Positions 28,222-36,467 of a DNA stretch of 64,000 nucleotides are shown here, one piece after another (position 1 is the stretch's first letter; each line of letters opens with the position of its first letter). Source of the stretch: Ectopseudomonas khazarica (GTDB lineage Bacteria > Pseudomonadota > Gammaproteobacteria > Pseudomonadales > Pseudomonadaceae); the NCBI RefSeq assembly GCF_004521985.1, contig NZ_SBHZ01000006.1:1-64000 (forward strand), given 5' to 3'. The translations under genes and the position numbers were made by a program. Below the pieces are notes generated by a model. That model did not search any database. It had not been told where the DNA came from and worked only from the letters and a program-made list of their open reading frames with translations.

Positions 28222-29451
28222 TTATCCCTGCGCGCGGCACCACTGTGCCGGATCACTCGGGCGACCGTTCTGGCGAATGGCGAAGTACAGCGCCGATGTT
28301 TCCTGGCCACCGCTCTTGCCAACGGTGGCGATGGGGTCGCCGGCCTTGACCACGTCACCTGCATTCCTGAGCAGGCTCTGATTATGGCCGTACAGGCTCA
28401 GATAACCATTGCCGTGATCGAGAATGACCAACAGGCCGGCGCCACGCAACCAGTCGGCGAACACCACGCGGCCACCATGCACGGCACGCACCTGGCTGCC
28501 GGCGGGTGCACCGATCAGCACGCCGTCCCACTTAGTACGAGCGTCGCCGCCGCGTGGGGTTCCGTAGCGTGCTACCAAACGGCCATCGACGGGCCATGGC
28601 AGTTTGCCGCGAGCGCTGGAAAAGGGGCCGCCGTAGGTGGCGCCGGACGTGACCACGGGGCCGCTGGCGGAGCTGTTCGGCCGGGTCTGCTGAGCGACCA
28701 GGGCGCGCTTGCGTGCCTCTTCCGCTTCGCGGGCCTGGCGCGCCAGAGTTTCCTCGATGGTCTTGAGCACGCGGCCAAGCTCCGCCTGCTCCTGCTGGCG
28801 GGCCTTGAGCCGCTGGTCGCGGTTGGCGAACTCGCTGTTGAGCTTGGCCAGCGCCTGCTGGCGCTGCTTGCGCACGTCGGCGAGCTTGGCGTGGCGCTCA
28901 TCCAGGCCGGCTTTCTGCGTCTGCAGCTGAGCCTGGTGGCTGGCGATTTCCTGTTCGACGTTGGCCAGCTGGCGCAGGGTTTCGTTGAATGCCGAGAGCT
29001 GTTCGAGGCGGGCGTGGCTGAGGTAGTCGTAATAGGTCAGGGTGCGCGAGAACTTTTCCGGGTTCTGCTGGTTGAGCAGCAGCTTGACGTACTCCTGGCG
29101 CCCGCTCTGGTAGGCGGCCCGCGCCTGGATGGCGATCAGTCGCTGCTGTTCAGTGCGCGCGCTCTGGAGTTTTTTTTTCTCCTGATCCAGACGCTGGATT
29201 TCCTGCTCGCTGTCCTTGAGCTCGTGCTGCAGGTCCTTGACCTGGCTTTCCAGATCGCCCATCTCGGTCTCGGTCTTCTTCAGCTGCTGCTGGACGCCGG
29301 ATTTCTCCTGCTGCAGTTTTTCCAGCATCTTCTTCAGTTCGGCGACATCCTGGCGCGCGGCTTCCAGCTGGCGCTGGGTATCGGCGCGCTGATCGGCGAA
29401 GGCGGGTGCGATCAGGCTGCTGAGCAGGATCAGGGCGAGAATGCGAAGCAT
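28222..29451 (-). CDS. EnvC-like murein hydrolase activator, degenerate LytM domain
   Basis: A 409-residue periplasmic protein: signal peptide (MLRILALILLSSLIAPAFA), long coiled coil of about 250 residues with Glu/Gln/Lys heptads, then a LytM (M23) domain at about 290-409. The zinc ligands of active M23 peptidases are missing: WDGVLIGAP replaces the H-x-x-x-D motif and LYFAIRQ replaces H-x-H. This is the pattern of EnvC/NlpD, which activate amidases during division rather than cut peptidoglycan. The start at 29451 is chosen for the signal peptide. Confidence 0.9.
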   Translation of the reverse strand: MLRILALILLSSLIAPAFADQRADTQRQLEAARQDVAELKKMLEKLQQEKSGVQQQLKKTETEMGDLESQVKDLQHELKDSEQEIQRLDQEKKKLQSARTEQQRLIAIQARAAYQSGRQEYVKLLLNQQNPEKFSRTLTYYDYLSHARLEQLSAFNETLRQLANVEQEIASHQAQLQTQKAGLDERHAKLADVRKQRQQALAKLNSEFANRDQRLKARQQEQAELGRVLKTIEETLARQAREAEEARKRALVAQQTRPNSSASGPVVTSGATYGGPFSSARGKLPWPVDGRLVARYGTPRGGDARTKWDGVLIGAPAGSQVRAVHGGRVVFADWLRGAGLLVILDHGNGYLSLYGHNQSLLRNAGDVVKAGDPIATVGKSGGQETSALYFAIRQNGRPSDPAQWCRAQG

Positions 29452-29516
29452 GGGCGGGGCGGCACCGGAAGGTGGATTGAGGCTGAGGCCTAGTATGCCC
29501 GCGCCGCCGGGCAAAA

Positions 29517-29549
29517 AAAACGCCCCAGGCCTCATGGCGCGGGGCGTTT
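29517..29549 (-). terminator. Terminator of gpmI
   Basis: A stem AAACGCCCC/GGGGCGTTT with a 14-base loop is followed on the minus strand by a run of eight T. It lies between gpmI and the EnvC-like gene, which therefore needs its own promoter or read-through. Confidence 0.88.
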
Positions 29550-29632
29550 CTTGTTTTCTGTCGATCAGCGCTGCTTCACGCCGTCTGCGCCTGGCCGACG
29601 AGCGTGACGTGCAGCGGCCCGCGACCTGCGTG

Positions 29633-31165
29633 CTAGTCGAGTTCGACGATGCTCTTGCCGGTCATCTCCGCCGGCTGCTCGAGGCCCATCAGCTTCAGCA
29701 GGGTGGGCGCCACGTCAGCCAGCACGCCGCCTTCGCGGATACGCGCCGGGCGCTTGCCGACGTAGATGAACGGCACGGGCTCGCAGGTGTGGGCCGTGTG
29801 CGCCTGGCCGGTGCACTCGTCTTCCATCTGCTCGACGTTGCCATGGTCGGCGGTGATCAGCGCTTCGCCGCCGACCTTCTCCAACGCCTCGGCAATGCGG
29901 CCGACGCAGCTGTCCAGGGTCTCCACGGCCTTGACCGCAGCCTCGAACACGCCGGTATGGCCGACCATGTCGCCGTTGGCGTAGTTGACGATGATCACGT
30001 CGAAGCGCTGGTTCTCGATGGCGTCGACGATCCTGTCGGTCACTTCCGGCGCGCTCATTTCCGGCTTGAGGTCGTAGGTGGCGACGTCCGGAGAGGGAAT
30101 GAGGATGCGCTCTTCGCCCTCGAACGGCTCTTCACGGCCGCCGGAGAAGAAGAAGGTGACGTGGGCGTATTTCTCGGTTTCGGCGATGCGCAGCTGGGTC
30201 TTGCCGTTCTTCGCCAGGTACTCGCCGAGCACGTTGGTCAATGCTTCCGGCGCGAATGCCGCAGGCGCCGGGATGCTCGCCGCGTACTGGGTGAGCATGA
30301 CGAAGCCGACCTGTGGCGCGCGCTTGCGCTCGAATTCCTTGAAGCCGGGCTCGACGAAGGCGCGGGTCAGCTCGCGTGCACGGTCGGCGCGGAAGTTCAT
30401 GAACACCACGGCGTCGCCGTCTTCGACCTGTATCGCGTCGCCGATGGTGGTGGCCTTGACGAATTCGTCGCTCTCGCCACGTGCGTAGGCGGCCTGCAGG
30501 CCTGCCACGGCATCGACGGCGTTGAACTGGCCGGCACCGTCGACGATCAGGTTGTAGGCCTGCTCCACGCGGTCCCAGCGGTTGTCGCGGTCCATGGCGA
30601 AGTAGCGGCCCGTGAGGCTGGCGATGCGGCCCTTGCCGAGGCGGGCGAAGGCGGCGTCGAGCAGCTCGATGGACGGCTGCGCGCTCTTCGGCGGGGTGTC
30701 GCGACCGTCGAGGAACGCGTGCAGGTAGATCTTCTCGGCGCCACGCTTGGCGGCCAGTTCGGCCATGGCGACGATGTGATCCTGATGGCTGTGCACGCCA
30801 CCATCGGAGAGCAGGCCGAGGATGTGCACGGCCTTGCCGGCGGCCACGGCCTTGTCCACGGCCTGGTTGATCGTGGCGTTGTCGAAGAACTCGCCGTCAC
30901 GGATGGCCTTGGTCACGCGGGTGAAGTCCTGATACACCACGCGCCCGGCGCCGAGGTTCATGTGGCCGACCTCGGAGTTGCCCATCTGCCCATCCGGCAG
31001 ACCGACGTCCATGCCGCTGCCCGAGATCAGGCCGTGCGGGAAGGTGGCGCGCAGGCGATCGTAGACCGGCGTGTTGGCGGCGTGGATGGCGTTGTACTCG
31101 GGGTTGTCGCTGTGACCGAAGCCGTCGAGGATGATCAGAACCAAGGGTTTGGGCGTGGCGCTCAT
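29633..31165 (-). CDS. gpmI: 2,3-bisphosphoglycerate-independent phosphoglycerate mutase GpmI
   Basis: A 510-residue manganese-dependent mutase interconverting 3- and 2-phosphoglycerate. The metal-binding Asp is in [13 protein letters not shown], the phospho-accepting Ser in [12 protein letters not shown], and further metal ligands in [11 protein letters not shown] and the nearby AHT. It is the alkaline-phosphatase-superfamily type, unrelated to cofactor-dependent GpmA. Divergent from the rhodanese-grxC-secB operon, a neighbourhood widely conserved in gammaproteobacteria. Confidence 0.97.
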   Translation of the reverse strand: MSATPKPLVLIILDGFGHSDNPEYNAIHAANTPVYDRLRATFPHGLISGSGMDVGLPDGQMGNSEVGHMNLGAGRVVYQDFTRVTKAIRDGEFFDNATINQAVDKAVAAGKAVHILGLLSDGGVHSHQDHIVAMAELAAKRGAEKIYLHAFLDGRDTPPKSAQPSIELLDAAFARLGKGRIASLTGRYFAMDRDNRWDRVEQAYNLIVDGAGQFNAVDAVAGLQAAYARGESDEFVKATTIGDAIQVEDGDAVVFMNFRADRARELTRAFVEPGFKEFERKRAPQVGFVMLTQYAASIPAPAAFAPEALTNVLGEYLAKNGKTQLRIAETEKYAHVTFFFSGGREEPFEGEERILIPSPDVATYDLKPEMSAPEVTDRIVDAIENQRFDVIIVNYANGDMVGHTGVFEAAVKAVETLDSCVGRIAEALEKVGGEALITADHGNVEQMEDECTGQAHTAHTCEPVPFIYVGKRPARIREGGVLADVAPTLLKLMGLEQPAEMTGKSIVELD

Positions 31166-31252
31166 TAAGCTGGCTCGCTCTGGGTCGATGGACGGGAAAC
31201 AAAGCCGGGCATTCTACGGCCAAGCGCCTGGCGCGTCACTGCCGGACGGGGT

Positions 31253-31280
31253 TTGGCCGACCTGTGGGGCTGTGTATACT
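31253..31280 (+). promoter_or_regulatory. Promoter of the rhodanese-grxC-secB operon
   Basis: TTGGCC (31253-31258) and TATACT (31275-31280) are spaced by 16 bases, with the first gene starting 31 bases further on. Confidence 0.7.
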
Positions 31281-31311
31281 GGCCGGCATTTTACCGTCCT
31301 GGGCCCTACAG

Positions 31312-31725
31312 ATGTTCGCCAACCTGATTGAATTCATCATTAACCACTATGTACTGAGTGGATTGTTCGCCGTTCTGCTGGTGCTGCTGATCGTCACCGA
31401 GATGCGCAAGGGCGGCCAGAGCCTGTCGAGCCGCGAGCTGACCGCGCTGGTCAACTCCGACAAGGGCGTGGTGCTCGATGTGCGGGGCCAGAAGGAATTC
31501 TCCGCCGGGCATATCGTCGACGCGCTGCACATCCCCTACGACAAGGTGACTGCACGCATCGCCGAGCTGGAAAAACACAAGGCCAGGACCATCGTCGTCG
31601 TCGACGCCGCTGGCCAGCACGCCGGCACCATCGCCCGCGAGCTGCAGAAGGCCGGCTACACCGCTGCCAAGCTGTCCGGCGGCATCGCGACCTGGCGCGC
31701 CGACAACCTGCCGCTGGTGAAGTGA
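31312..31725 (+). CDS. Membrane-anchored rhodanese-like protein (YibN type) lacking the catalytic Cys
   Basis: A 137-residue protein with one N-terminal membrane helix (about residues 12-29) and a rhodanese domain on the cytoplasmic side. The domain keeps VVLDVRGQKEFSAGHIVDALHIP, but the active-site loop reads VVVDAAGQHAG, with Asp98 where sulfurtransferases have Cys, so it should not transfer sulfur. The order with grxC and secB matches E. coli yibN-grxC-secB. The start at 31312 is preferred over a longer one because the promoter lies just upstream of it. Confidence 0.88.
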   Translation: MFANLIEFIINHYVLSGLFAVLLVLLIVTEMRKGGQSLSSRELTALVNSDKGVVLDVRGQKEFSAGHIVDALHIPYDKVTARIAELEKHKARTIVVVDAAGQHAGTIARELQKAGYTAAKLSGGIATWRADNLPLVK

Positions 31726-31726
31726 C

Positions 31727-31987
31727 ATGAGCACGGTGGTCATCTACTCCAGCGACTGGTGCCCCTACTGCATGCGGGCCAAGCAACTGCTGGCCAGCAA
31801 AGGGGTGGATTTCGACGAGATTCGTGTCGACGGCCAGCCGGCCGTGCGCGCGGAGATGACCCGCAAGGCCGGACGCACCTCGGTGCCGCAAATCTGGATC
31901 GGCAGCACCCATGTCGGTGGCTGTGACGATCTCTATGCCCTGGAGCGCGCCGGCAAGCTCGACGCCCTGCTGCAGAGCCCCGCTTGA
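31727..31987 (+). CDS. grxC: Glutaredoxin GrxC
   Basis: An 86-residue class I glutaredoxin with the dithiol active site CPYC at the end of the first strand ([16 protein letters not shown]) and the cis-Pro/GSH-binding [19 protein letters not shown]. It reduces protein disulfides and glutathione mixed disulfides in the cytoplasm. It starts 1 base after the rhodanese stop codon, so the two are probably translationally coupled. Confidence 0.96.
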   Translation: MSTVVIYSSDWCPYCMRAKQLLASKGVDFDEIRVDGQPAVRAEMTRKAGRTSVPQIWIGSTHVGGCDDLYALERAGKLDALLQSPA

Positions 31988-32015
31988 AACCGCAACGTTA
32001 AGGAAGGCAAACGCC

Positions 32016-32507
32016 ATGACCGAGCAAGCCAACAGCGGCGCCGCCGCTGCCGAGTCGCAAAACCCGCAATTCTCTCTGCAGCGTATCTACGTCAAGGATC
32101 TGTCCTTCGAAGCGCCGAAGAGCCCGGAAATCTTCCGCCAGGAGTGGACGCCGAGCGTCGGTCTGGACCTGAACACGCGCCAGAAGGCCCTGGAAGGTGA
32201 CTTCCACGAAGTGGTGCTGACCCTGTCGGTGACCGTCAAGAACGGTGAAGAAGTGGCCTTCATCGCCGAAGTGCAGCAGGCCGGCATCTTCCTGATCAAG
32301 GGCCTGGACGCCGCGTCCATGAGCCACACCCTCGGCGCCTTCTGCCCGAACATCCTGTTCCCTTACGCTCGTGAAGCGCTGGACAGCCTGGTGACCCGTG
32401 GTTCGTTCCCGGCACTGATGCTCTCTCCGGTCAACTTCGATGCCCTGTACGCCCAGGAACTGCAGCGCATGCAGCAGGAAGGCCAGGCCGAGACCACTGC
32501 CCACTGA
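32016..32507 (+). CDS. secB: Protein-export chaperone SecB
   Basis: A 163-residue tetrameric chaperone that keeps preproteins unfolded and delivers them to SecA. The family blocks [40 protein letters not shown] and [36 protein letters not shown] are intact. The start at 32016 follows AAGGAAGG; upstream in-frame codons belong to grxC in another frame. Last gene of the operon, followed by a strong terminator. Confidence 0.97.
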   Translation: MTEQANSGAAAAESQNPQFSLQRIYVKDLSFEAPKSPEIFRQEWTPSVGLDLNTRQKALEGDFHEVVLTLSVTVKNGEEVAFIAEVQQAGIFLIKGLDAASMSHTLGAFCPNILFPYAREALDSLVTRGSFPALMLSPVNFDALYAQELQRMQQEGQAETTAH

Positions 32508-32527
32508 GGCGAGCGGCTCGGATGAAA

Positions 32528-32551
32528 AAAAGCGCCCTCAGGGGCGCTTTT
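32528..32551. terminator. Bidirectional terminator between secB and trmL
   Basis: A stem AAAAGCGCCC/GGGCGCTTTT with a 4-base loop, A-tract before and T-tract after, separates the converging secB and trmL genes. Confidence 0.92.
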
Positions 32552-32563
32552 TCTTTATCGGCT

Positions 32564-33028
32564 TCATTCGCTGTCGGCGAAGCCGTTCTGGCGCCAGGCC
32601 TCGTAGACGGTCACCGCCACGGTGTTGGACAGGTTCAGGCTGCGGCAGCCGGCGCGCATCGGCAGGCGCACGCGTCGCTCCACCGGCAGAGCGTTACGCA
32701 CCTCTTCCGGCAGGCCCCGGCTTTCCGGGCCGAACAGGAAGGCGTCGCCGGGCTGGTAGGCGACCTCGTGGAACGGCTGCGAGCCCTTGGTGGTGAAGGC
32801 GAACACGCGCGGCTGGCCGATGCTGTCCAGGCAGCTCTGCAGATCGGCGTGGCGTTCGAGCGTGGCATATTCGTGGTAATCCAGCCCGGCGCGACGCAGG
32901 CGCTTGTCGTCCAGCTCGAAACCCAGTGGTTCGATCAGGTGCAACCGACAGCCGCTGTTGGCGCACAGCCTGATAATGTTGCCGGTATTGGGCGGGATTT
33001 CCGGTTGAAAGAGGATGACGTGGAACAT
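32564..33028 (-). CDS. trmL: tRNA (cytidine/uridine-2'-O)-methyltransferase TrmL
   Basis: A 154-residue minimal SPOUT methyltransferase modifying the wobble position 34 of certain Leu tRNAs. It begins MFHVILFQPEIPPNTGNIIR with the NTGNIIR motif and ends with the knot sequence LPMRAGCRSLNLSNTVAVTVYEA. The start at 33028 gives the family length; its ATG overlaps the ATG of the divergent gene at 33027, so the two genes run apart from overlapping start codons. Confidence 0.94.
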   Translation of the reverse strand: MFHVILFQPEIPPNTGNIIRLCANSGCRLHLIEPLGFELDDKRLRRAGLDYHEYATLERHADLQSCLDSIGQPRVFAFTTKGSQPFHEVAYQPGDAFLFGPESRGLPEEVRNALPVERRVRLPMRAGCRSLNLSNTVAVTVYEAWRQNGFADSE

Positions 33029-33470
33029 GCAGCACTCCGAGCACTGGGATGAGCGCCATTCTACGCCGCCTGAGGATCCACGGCCGCGTTTGCGCTGGCG
33101 TTTCATGGCCTCGGTGATGCTCATCGCCTTTCTCGTCGGCAGCATGATCGGCCGCGCGTTCGACCCGCCCCGCTTGCGTATCGAGCAGGTCGAGCCCTGG
33201 GAGCAGGGGGTACAGCTCTGGTTCAACCGCGAGCCGCAGGCGCTGGCCGAGCACGCCGACGGCGCGCTGAGGTATCGCTTCGAGGATGCCTATGGACGTG
33301 TCCGCGAGGGGCGCCTGAGCTTGCCGCTGGGCTTGGTGAACTGGCGGGTGGAGCGCGACGGGCGGGACCTGCTGCTGGTACTGGTGTCGCCCCGTCCGCT
33401 GGACGGGGAGTGGCGCGGTGCGCAGGAGGATGGACGCTGGCGCGTGCAGCTGGCGCTGCGTCCCAGATAA
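33027..33470 (+). CDS. Small membrane-anchored protein of unknown function
   Basis: A 147-residue protein if started at 33027 (MQHSEHWDERH); an ATG four codons upstream (33015) is also possible. After a charged N-terminus there is a single membrane helix (about residues 27-45, FMASVMLIAFLVGSMIGRAF), then a roughly 100-residue soluble domain with basic and Trp residues, probably periplasmic. No family is recognised. Its TAA stop (33468-33470) lies inside the first unit of the tandem repeat that follows, so the repeat forms the gene end. Confidence 0.7.
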   Translation: MQHSEHWDERHSTPPEDPRPRLRWRFMASVMLIAFLVGSMIGRAFDPPRLRIEQVEPWEQGVQLWFNREPQALAEHADGALRYRFEDAYGRVREGRLSLPLGLVNWRVERDGRDLLLVLVSPRPLDGEWRGAQEDGRWRVQLALRPR

Positions 33471-33727
33471 AGAAGGGGATTCCCCGGCCTGCCTGTACCA
33501 AGGTCCCCGAAACGGGTAACGCCGTGCCCATGGATGAGCGGCGGCGGACTGCCATGACGCGGCGTTCGCGTCGAATAAAGAGGGGATTCCCCGGCCTGCC
33601 TGTACCAAGGTCCCCGAAACGGGTGACGCCGTGCCCGTGGATCAGCGGCGGCGTACTGCGGTGACGCGGCGTCCGCGTCGAATAAAGAAGGGGATTCCCC
33701 GGCCTGCCTGTACCAAGGCCCCCAAAA
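33467..33727. repeat. 107-108 bp tandem repeat, about 2.4 copies
   Basis: Unit 1 is at 33467-33574, unit 2 at 33575-33681, and a partial unit 3 at 33682 to about 33727. Each starts ATAAAGA, contains the palindrome GGGGATTCCCC, CCTGCCTGTACCAAGG and CCCCGAAACGGGT, and ends with a hairpin near GACGCGGCGT. Units differ at scattered bases. The 495-base gap to the acylase gene holds only this repeat; 33728-33965 shows no gene or signal I can support. Confidence 0.9.
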
Positions 33728-33965
33728 CCTGGATTGCCTTAGCCTATGCAGGGCGTGTGCCAGTTTTCTTACATGGGCGTGAAGCCCTTGTTTCCTGGGG
33801 TTTGCGGCGCACTGGGGAGCGCAGAAGGGCGGTCTTTGCGGGTGCTGTGCACCAGCGTGCAGCGTGATGCACCGGTGGCGCACCACGCTGTGAGTGGGGC
33901 AGGCAGGCCCGGCTGCGCGGGGGAGGCTGGTCGTTGCGACGCAGCAGGCGCAGGCCGGGCGGTGC

Positions 33966-36344
33966 TCAGCGGGGCAGCAGCCTGAGCGTGCCCTGGCTGT
34001 TGGCCGTCACGTCCGCTTCGCTCAGGTGCTGCGGCCGGTAGACGCCCAGTACATGGCCGGCGGCCTGGTCGGCGTAATGCGGGTCGAACGGCACGCCGCT
34101 CTGGCCCACGGGGTTGCTGCCGAGTGCCGTGCTGGCATCGGCCAGGTCGACCAGACGGCGGGTCGAGGGGCCGTAGACCACTTGCCAGGGGGCCGGACCG
34201 ATCTTGTGCGAGAGGTTGTTCGGCACCTCGTGGCTGCCCGGGGCGGCATACGGGCCGGCATTCAGCAGCCAGGCCAGCGGCTGCTGCTGGCCCAGCGGGT
34301 GCGTGTGGGTCAGGGTATGGGCGCGTCCCCATTGCCAGGCGGCAGGATCATCACCGAACTGCTCGCGCAGATGTGCCAGGCTGGCGCGCCAGGCGTCGGC
34401 GACGATCTGCGCACGGGTTTCCTCGCCGCTGCCACCCTGGCGATGCCACCAGGGCGACGTCGCATCGGCGGTCAGGCGCGGCAGGGCGACGTCGAGCACG
34501 CGGCTTTGCAGCAGGCTGTCGAAGAAGGCGTCGCCCAGCTCATCGGCCATGGCCTCGTGAGCCAGCTGATAGAGCAGCTGGTTGAACAGGGTGGCGCTCA
34601 CCGAGTCCAGCGGATGTTCACCGTTCCAGTCGGCGAGGGCCTGCACCATGGCCTGCTCCTGCTCGCCCTGGGTGGCGGCGCGCAGCTCGTCGAGGATCGG
34701 CGTGAGCACGCGCATGGGGTAATCGGTGCCGGTATCGAGCTGCAGGGCCTGGCTGTTGTGCAGGTCCCACTTCACCGAGGCGTCGCTCAGGCGCTGATTG
34801 AGGCGCTGGCCACGGTCGGGCAGGTTGTAGTAACCGGGAATCTCGATGCCGCTGGCCGGCACCGGCTGGTAGTTGGCCGAGACGATATAGCCGCGTGCCG
34901 GGTTCTCTTCCTGCGGGTTGGCGCTGAAGGGGTGGTAGCCGAGCTTGTCCGCCTCGGCGCTGGCACCGTCGAGAATGAAGGTCGGGTTGACCCCGGCCGG
35001 GCGCAGCGGCAGCTTGGCGGCCGCCCACCAGCCGATGTCACCGGCGGCATTGGCCCAGACCACGTTGAGGCCGGGCGCTTCGATCTTCTCGGCGGCGGCG
35101 CGGGCCTTGTCCAGGGTATTGGCACGGTTCAACTGGTAGAAGGCGTCGAGGATCGGGTTGTCGGTCTCCAGGAAGGCCCACCACATGGCGATTGGCGTAC
35201 TGCCGCTGGTCTGGCCCAGGGCGTCGTTGATGATCGGTCCGTGCGGCGAGCGGCGCAGGGTGAGCTGCACGGGCGCAGCATTCTTGACCTGAATGGTCTC
35301 CGTGCGCTGCTCCAGGTCGACCCAGCGGCCCTGGTACCAGACCTGGTTGGGGTTGTCCGGGTTGACGCGCTCGGCGATCAGGTCGAGGTCGTCGTTCTGG
35401 AACATGGTCAGGCTCCAGGCGAAGTCCCGGTTGTGACCGAGCATGGCACTGGGGATCAGTGCGTGGTGGTAACCGTAGAGTTCGTAGCCGGGCGCCTGCA
35501 GATGCGCCTCGTACCACACCGCCGGCAGCGAGAAGCGAATGTGCGGATCGCCGGCCAGCAGGGGTTTGCCGCTGGCGGTGCGGCTGCCGGACACGGCCCA
35601 GGCGTTGCTGCCTTCGAACTGCGGCAGGCCGCTGTCGGCCAGGGCCGTGTCGCTGAGCTGGGCGAGGGCGGAGAGGTCCTTCCAGTCGCCGGCGCTCAGG
35701 GCACTGCCGACTACACCGTCCGGGTGCCAGTCGAGATCGAAGACCTTGAGGTAATCCGCGCCCAGGCTGTCGCGCACGTGGCTCATCAACGGCTCGGTGC
35801 GCAGCGCAGCGGCGAAGCTGTAGGCCATGTAGCCAGCGACACTCAGGGTGTCGGCGACGGTGAAGGGGCGCGGCTCGATGCCCAGCAGGTCGAATTCGAC
35901 CGGTAGTGGGCGGCTGGCCTGGTACTGGTTGATGCCATTGAGGTAGTTCTGCAGGGCCTGCACGGACGGGCTGTCGGCATCCAGGCGGGTGGCATAGGTA
36001 TCGGCGTGGCGACCCAGCTCCAGGGTGCGGAACAGGCGGTCGGTAGGCACAAGCTTCTCGCCCAGCACTTCGGCCAGTTCGCCACGGGCCAGACGCCGCA
36101 GCAGCTCCATCTGGAACAGGCGGTCCTGGGCGTGCACGTAGCCCAGGGCGCGATACAGGTCGGCCTCGTTCTCGGCACGGATGTGCGGGACGCCCAGTTC
36201 GTCGTAGTTGACCGTGACCGGGGCGTGCAGCTCGCTGAGCACCAACTCGCCATCGCGCTGCGGTTGCTTGTCGTGCAGATACCAGGTCAGGCCGCCCGCT
36301 GCGGCGGCAACGAGCAGGGCAAGGGCGGTCAGGGAGCGTTTCAT
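33966..36344 (-). CDS. Penicillin-acylase family Ntn hydrolase, HacB-like acyl-homoserine lactone acylase
   Basis: A 792-residue periplasmic Ntn hydrolase precursor. A signal segment (MKRSLTALALLVAAAAGGLT) is followed by the alpha-chain region and a spacer. The autoprocessing site is before Ser246 in FEGSNAWAVSG, the N-terminal nucleophile of the beta chain, with the downstream Asn of the oxyanion region in VVWANAAGDIGWW. P. aeruginosa has three such acylases (PvdQ, QuiP, HacB); length and, from memory, the AraC and hydrolase neighbours resemble the PA0305 (HacB) region. Substrate specificity (AHL signals or other amides) is inferred only. Confidence 0.85.
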   Translation of the reverse strand: MKRSLTALALLVAAAAGGLTWYLHDKQPQRDGELVLSELHAPVTVNYDELGVPHIRAENEADLYRALGYVHAQDRLFQMELLRRLARGELAEVLGEKLVPTDRLFRTLELGRHADTYATRLDADSPSVQALQNYLNGINQYQASRPLPVEFDLLGIEPRPFTVADTLSVAGYMAYSFAAALRTEPLMSHVRDSLGADYLKVFDLDWHPDGVVGSALSAGDWKDLSALAQLSDTALADSGLPQFEGSNAWAVSGSRTASGKPLLAGDPHIRFSLPAVWYEAHLQAPGYELYGYHHALIPSAMLGHNRDFAWSLTMFQNDDLDLIAERVNPDNPNQVWYQGRWVDLEQRTETIQVKNAAPVQLTLRRSPHGPIINDALGQTSGSTPIAMWWAFLETDNPILDAFYQLNRANTLDKARAAAEKIEAPGLNVVWANAAGDIGWWAAAKLPLRPAGVNPTFILDGASAEADKLGYHPFSANPQEENPARGYIVSANYQPVPASGIEIPGYYNLPDRGQRLNQRLSDASVKWDLHNSQALQLDTGTDYPMRVLTPILDELRAATQGEQEQAMVQALADWNGEHPLDSVSATLFNQLLYQLAHEAMADELGDAFFDSLLQSRVLDVALPRLTADATSPWWHRQGGSGEETRAQIVADAWRASLAHLREQFGDDPAAWQWGRAHTLTHTHPLGQQQPLAWLLNAGPYAAPGSHEVPNNLSHKIGPAPWQVVYGPSTRRLVDLADASTALGSNPVGQSGVPFDPHYADQAAGHVLGVYRPQHLSEADVTANSQGTLRLLPR

Positions 36345-36411
36345 CGAGCGGTCCTTGTTGTTATGGGAGATGCGTCGGGCTGCATTCTGCGCAGAAGCCG
36401 TGGCGACAACA

Positions 36412-36448
36412 TTGACCAGATGCTGCAGTGGTGAAAGTCTATGGTCAA
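36412..36448. promoter_or_regulatory. Inverted repeat TTGACCA...TGGTCAA in the acylase/AraC divergent region
   Basis: Two exact 7-base arms (36412-36418 and 36442-36448) face each other across 23 bases, giving a centre spacing of 30, about three DNA turns. They lie just upstream of the AraC-type regulator (start 36468) and 68 bases from the acylase start. This could be the regulator's own site; the left arm also resembles a -35 element. Confidence 0.45.
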
Positions 36449-36467
36449 TTCATGCCGAGGAGCCAGC

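Noticed and set aside
33467-33727. Possible CRISPR array
   Set aside because: The units are 107-108 bp direct copies with no unique spacers of regular length, and no cas genes are present.
33746-33985. Short plus-strand frame after the tandem repeat
   Set aside because: No ribosome site, no family, and it overlaps the end of the acylase gene; composition is that of non-coding GC-rich DNA.
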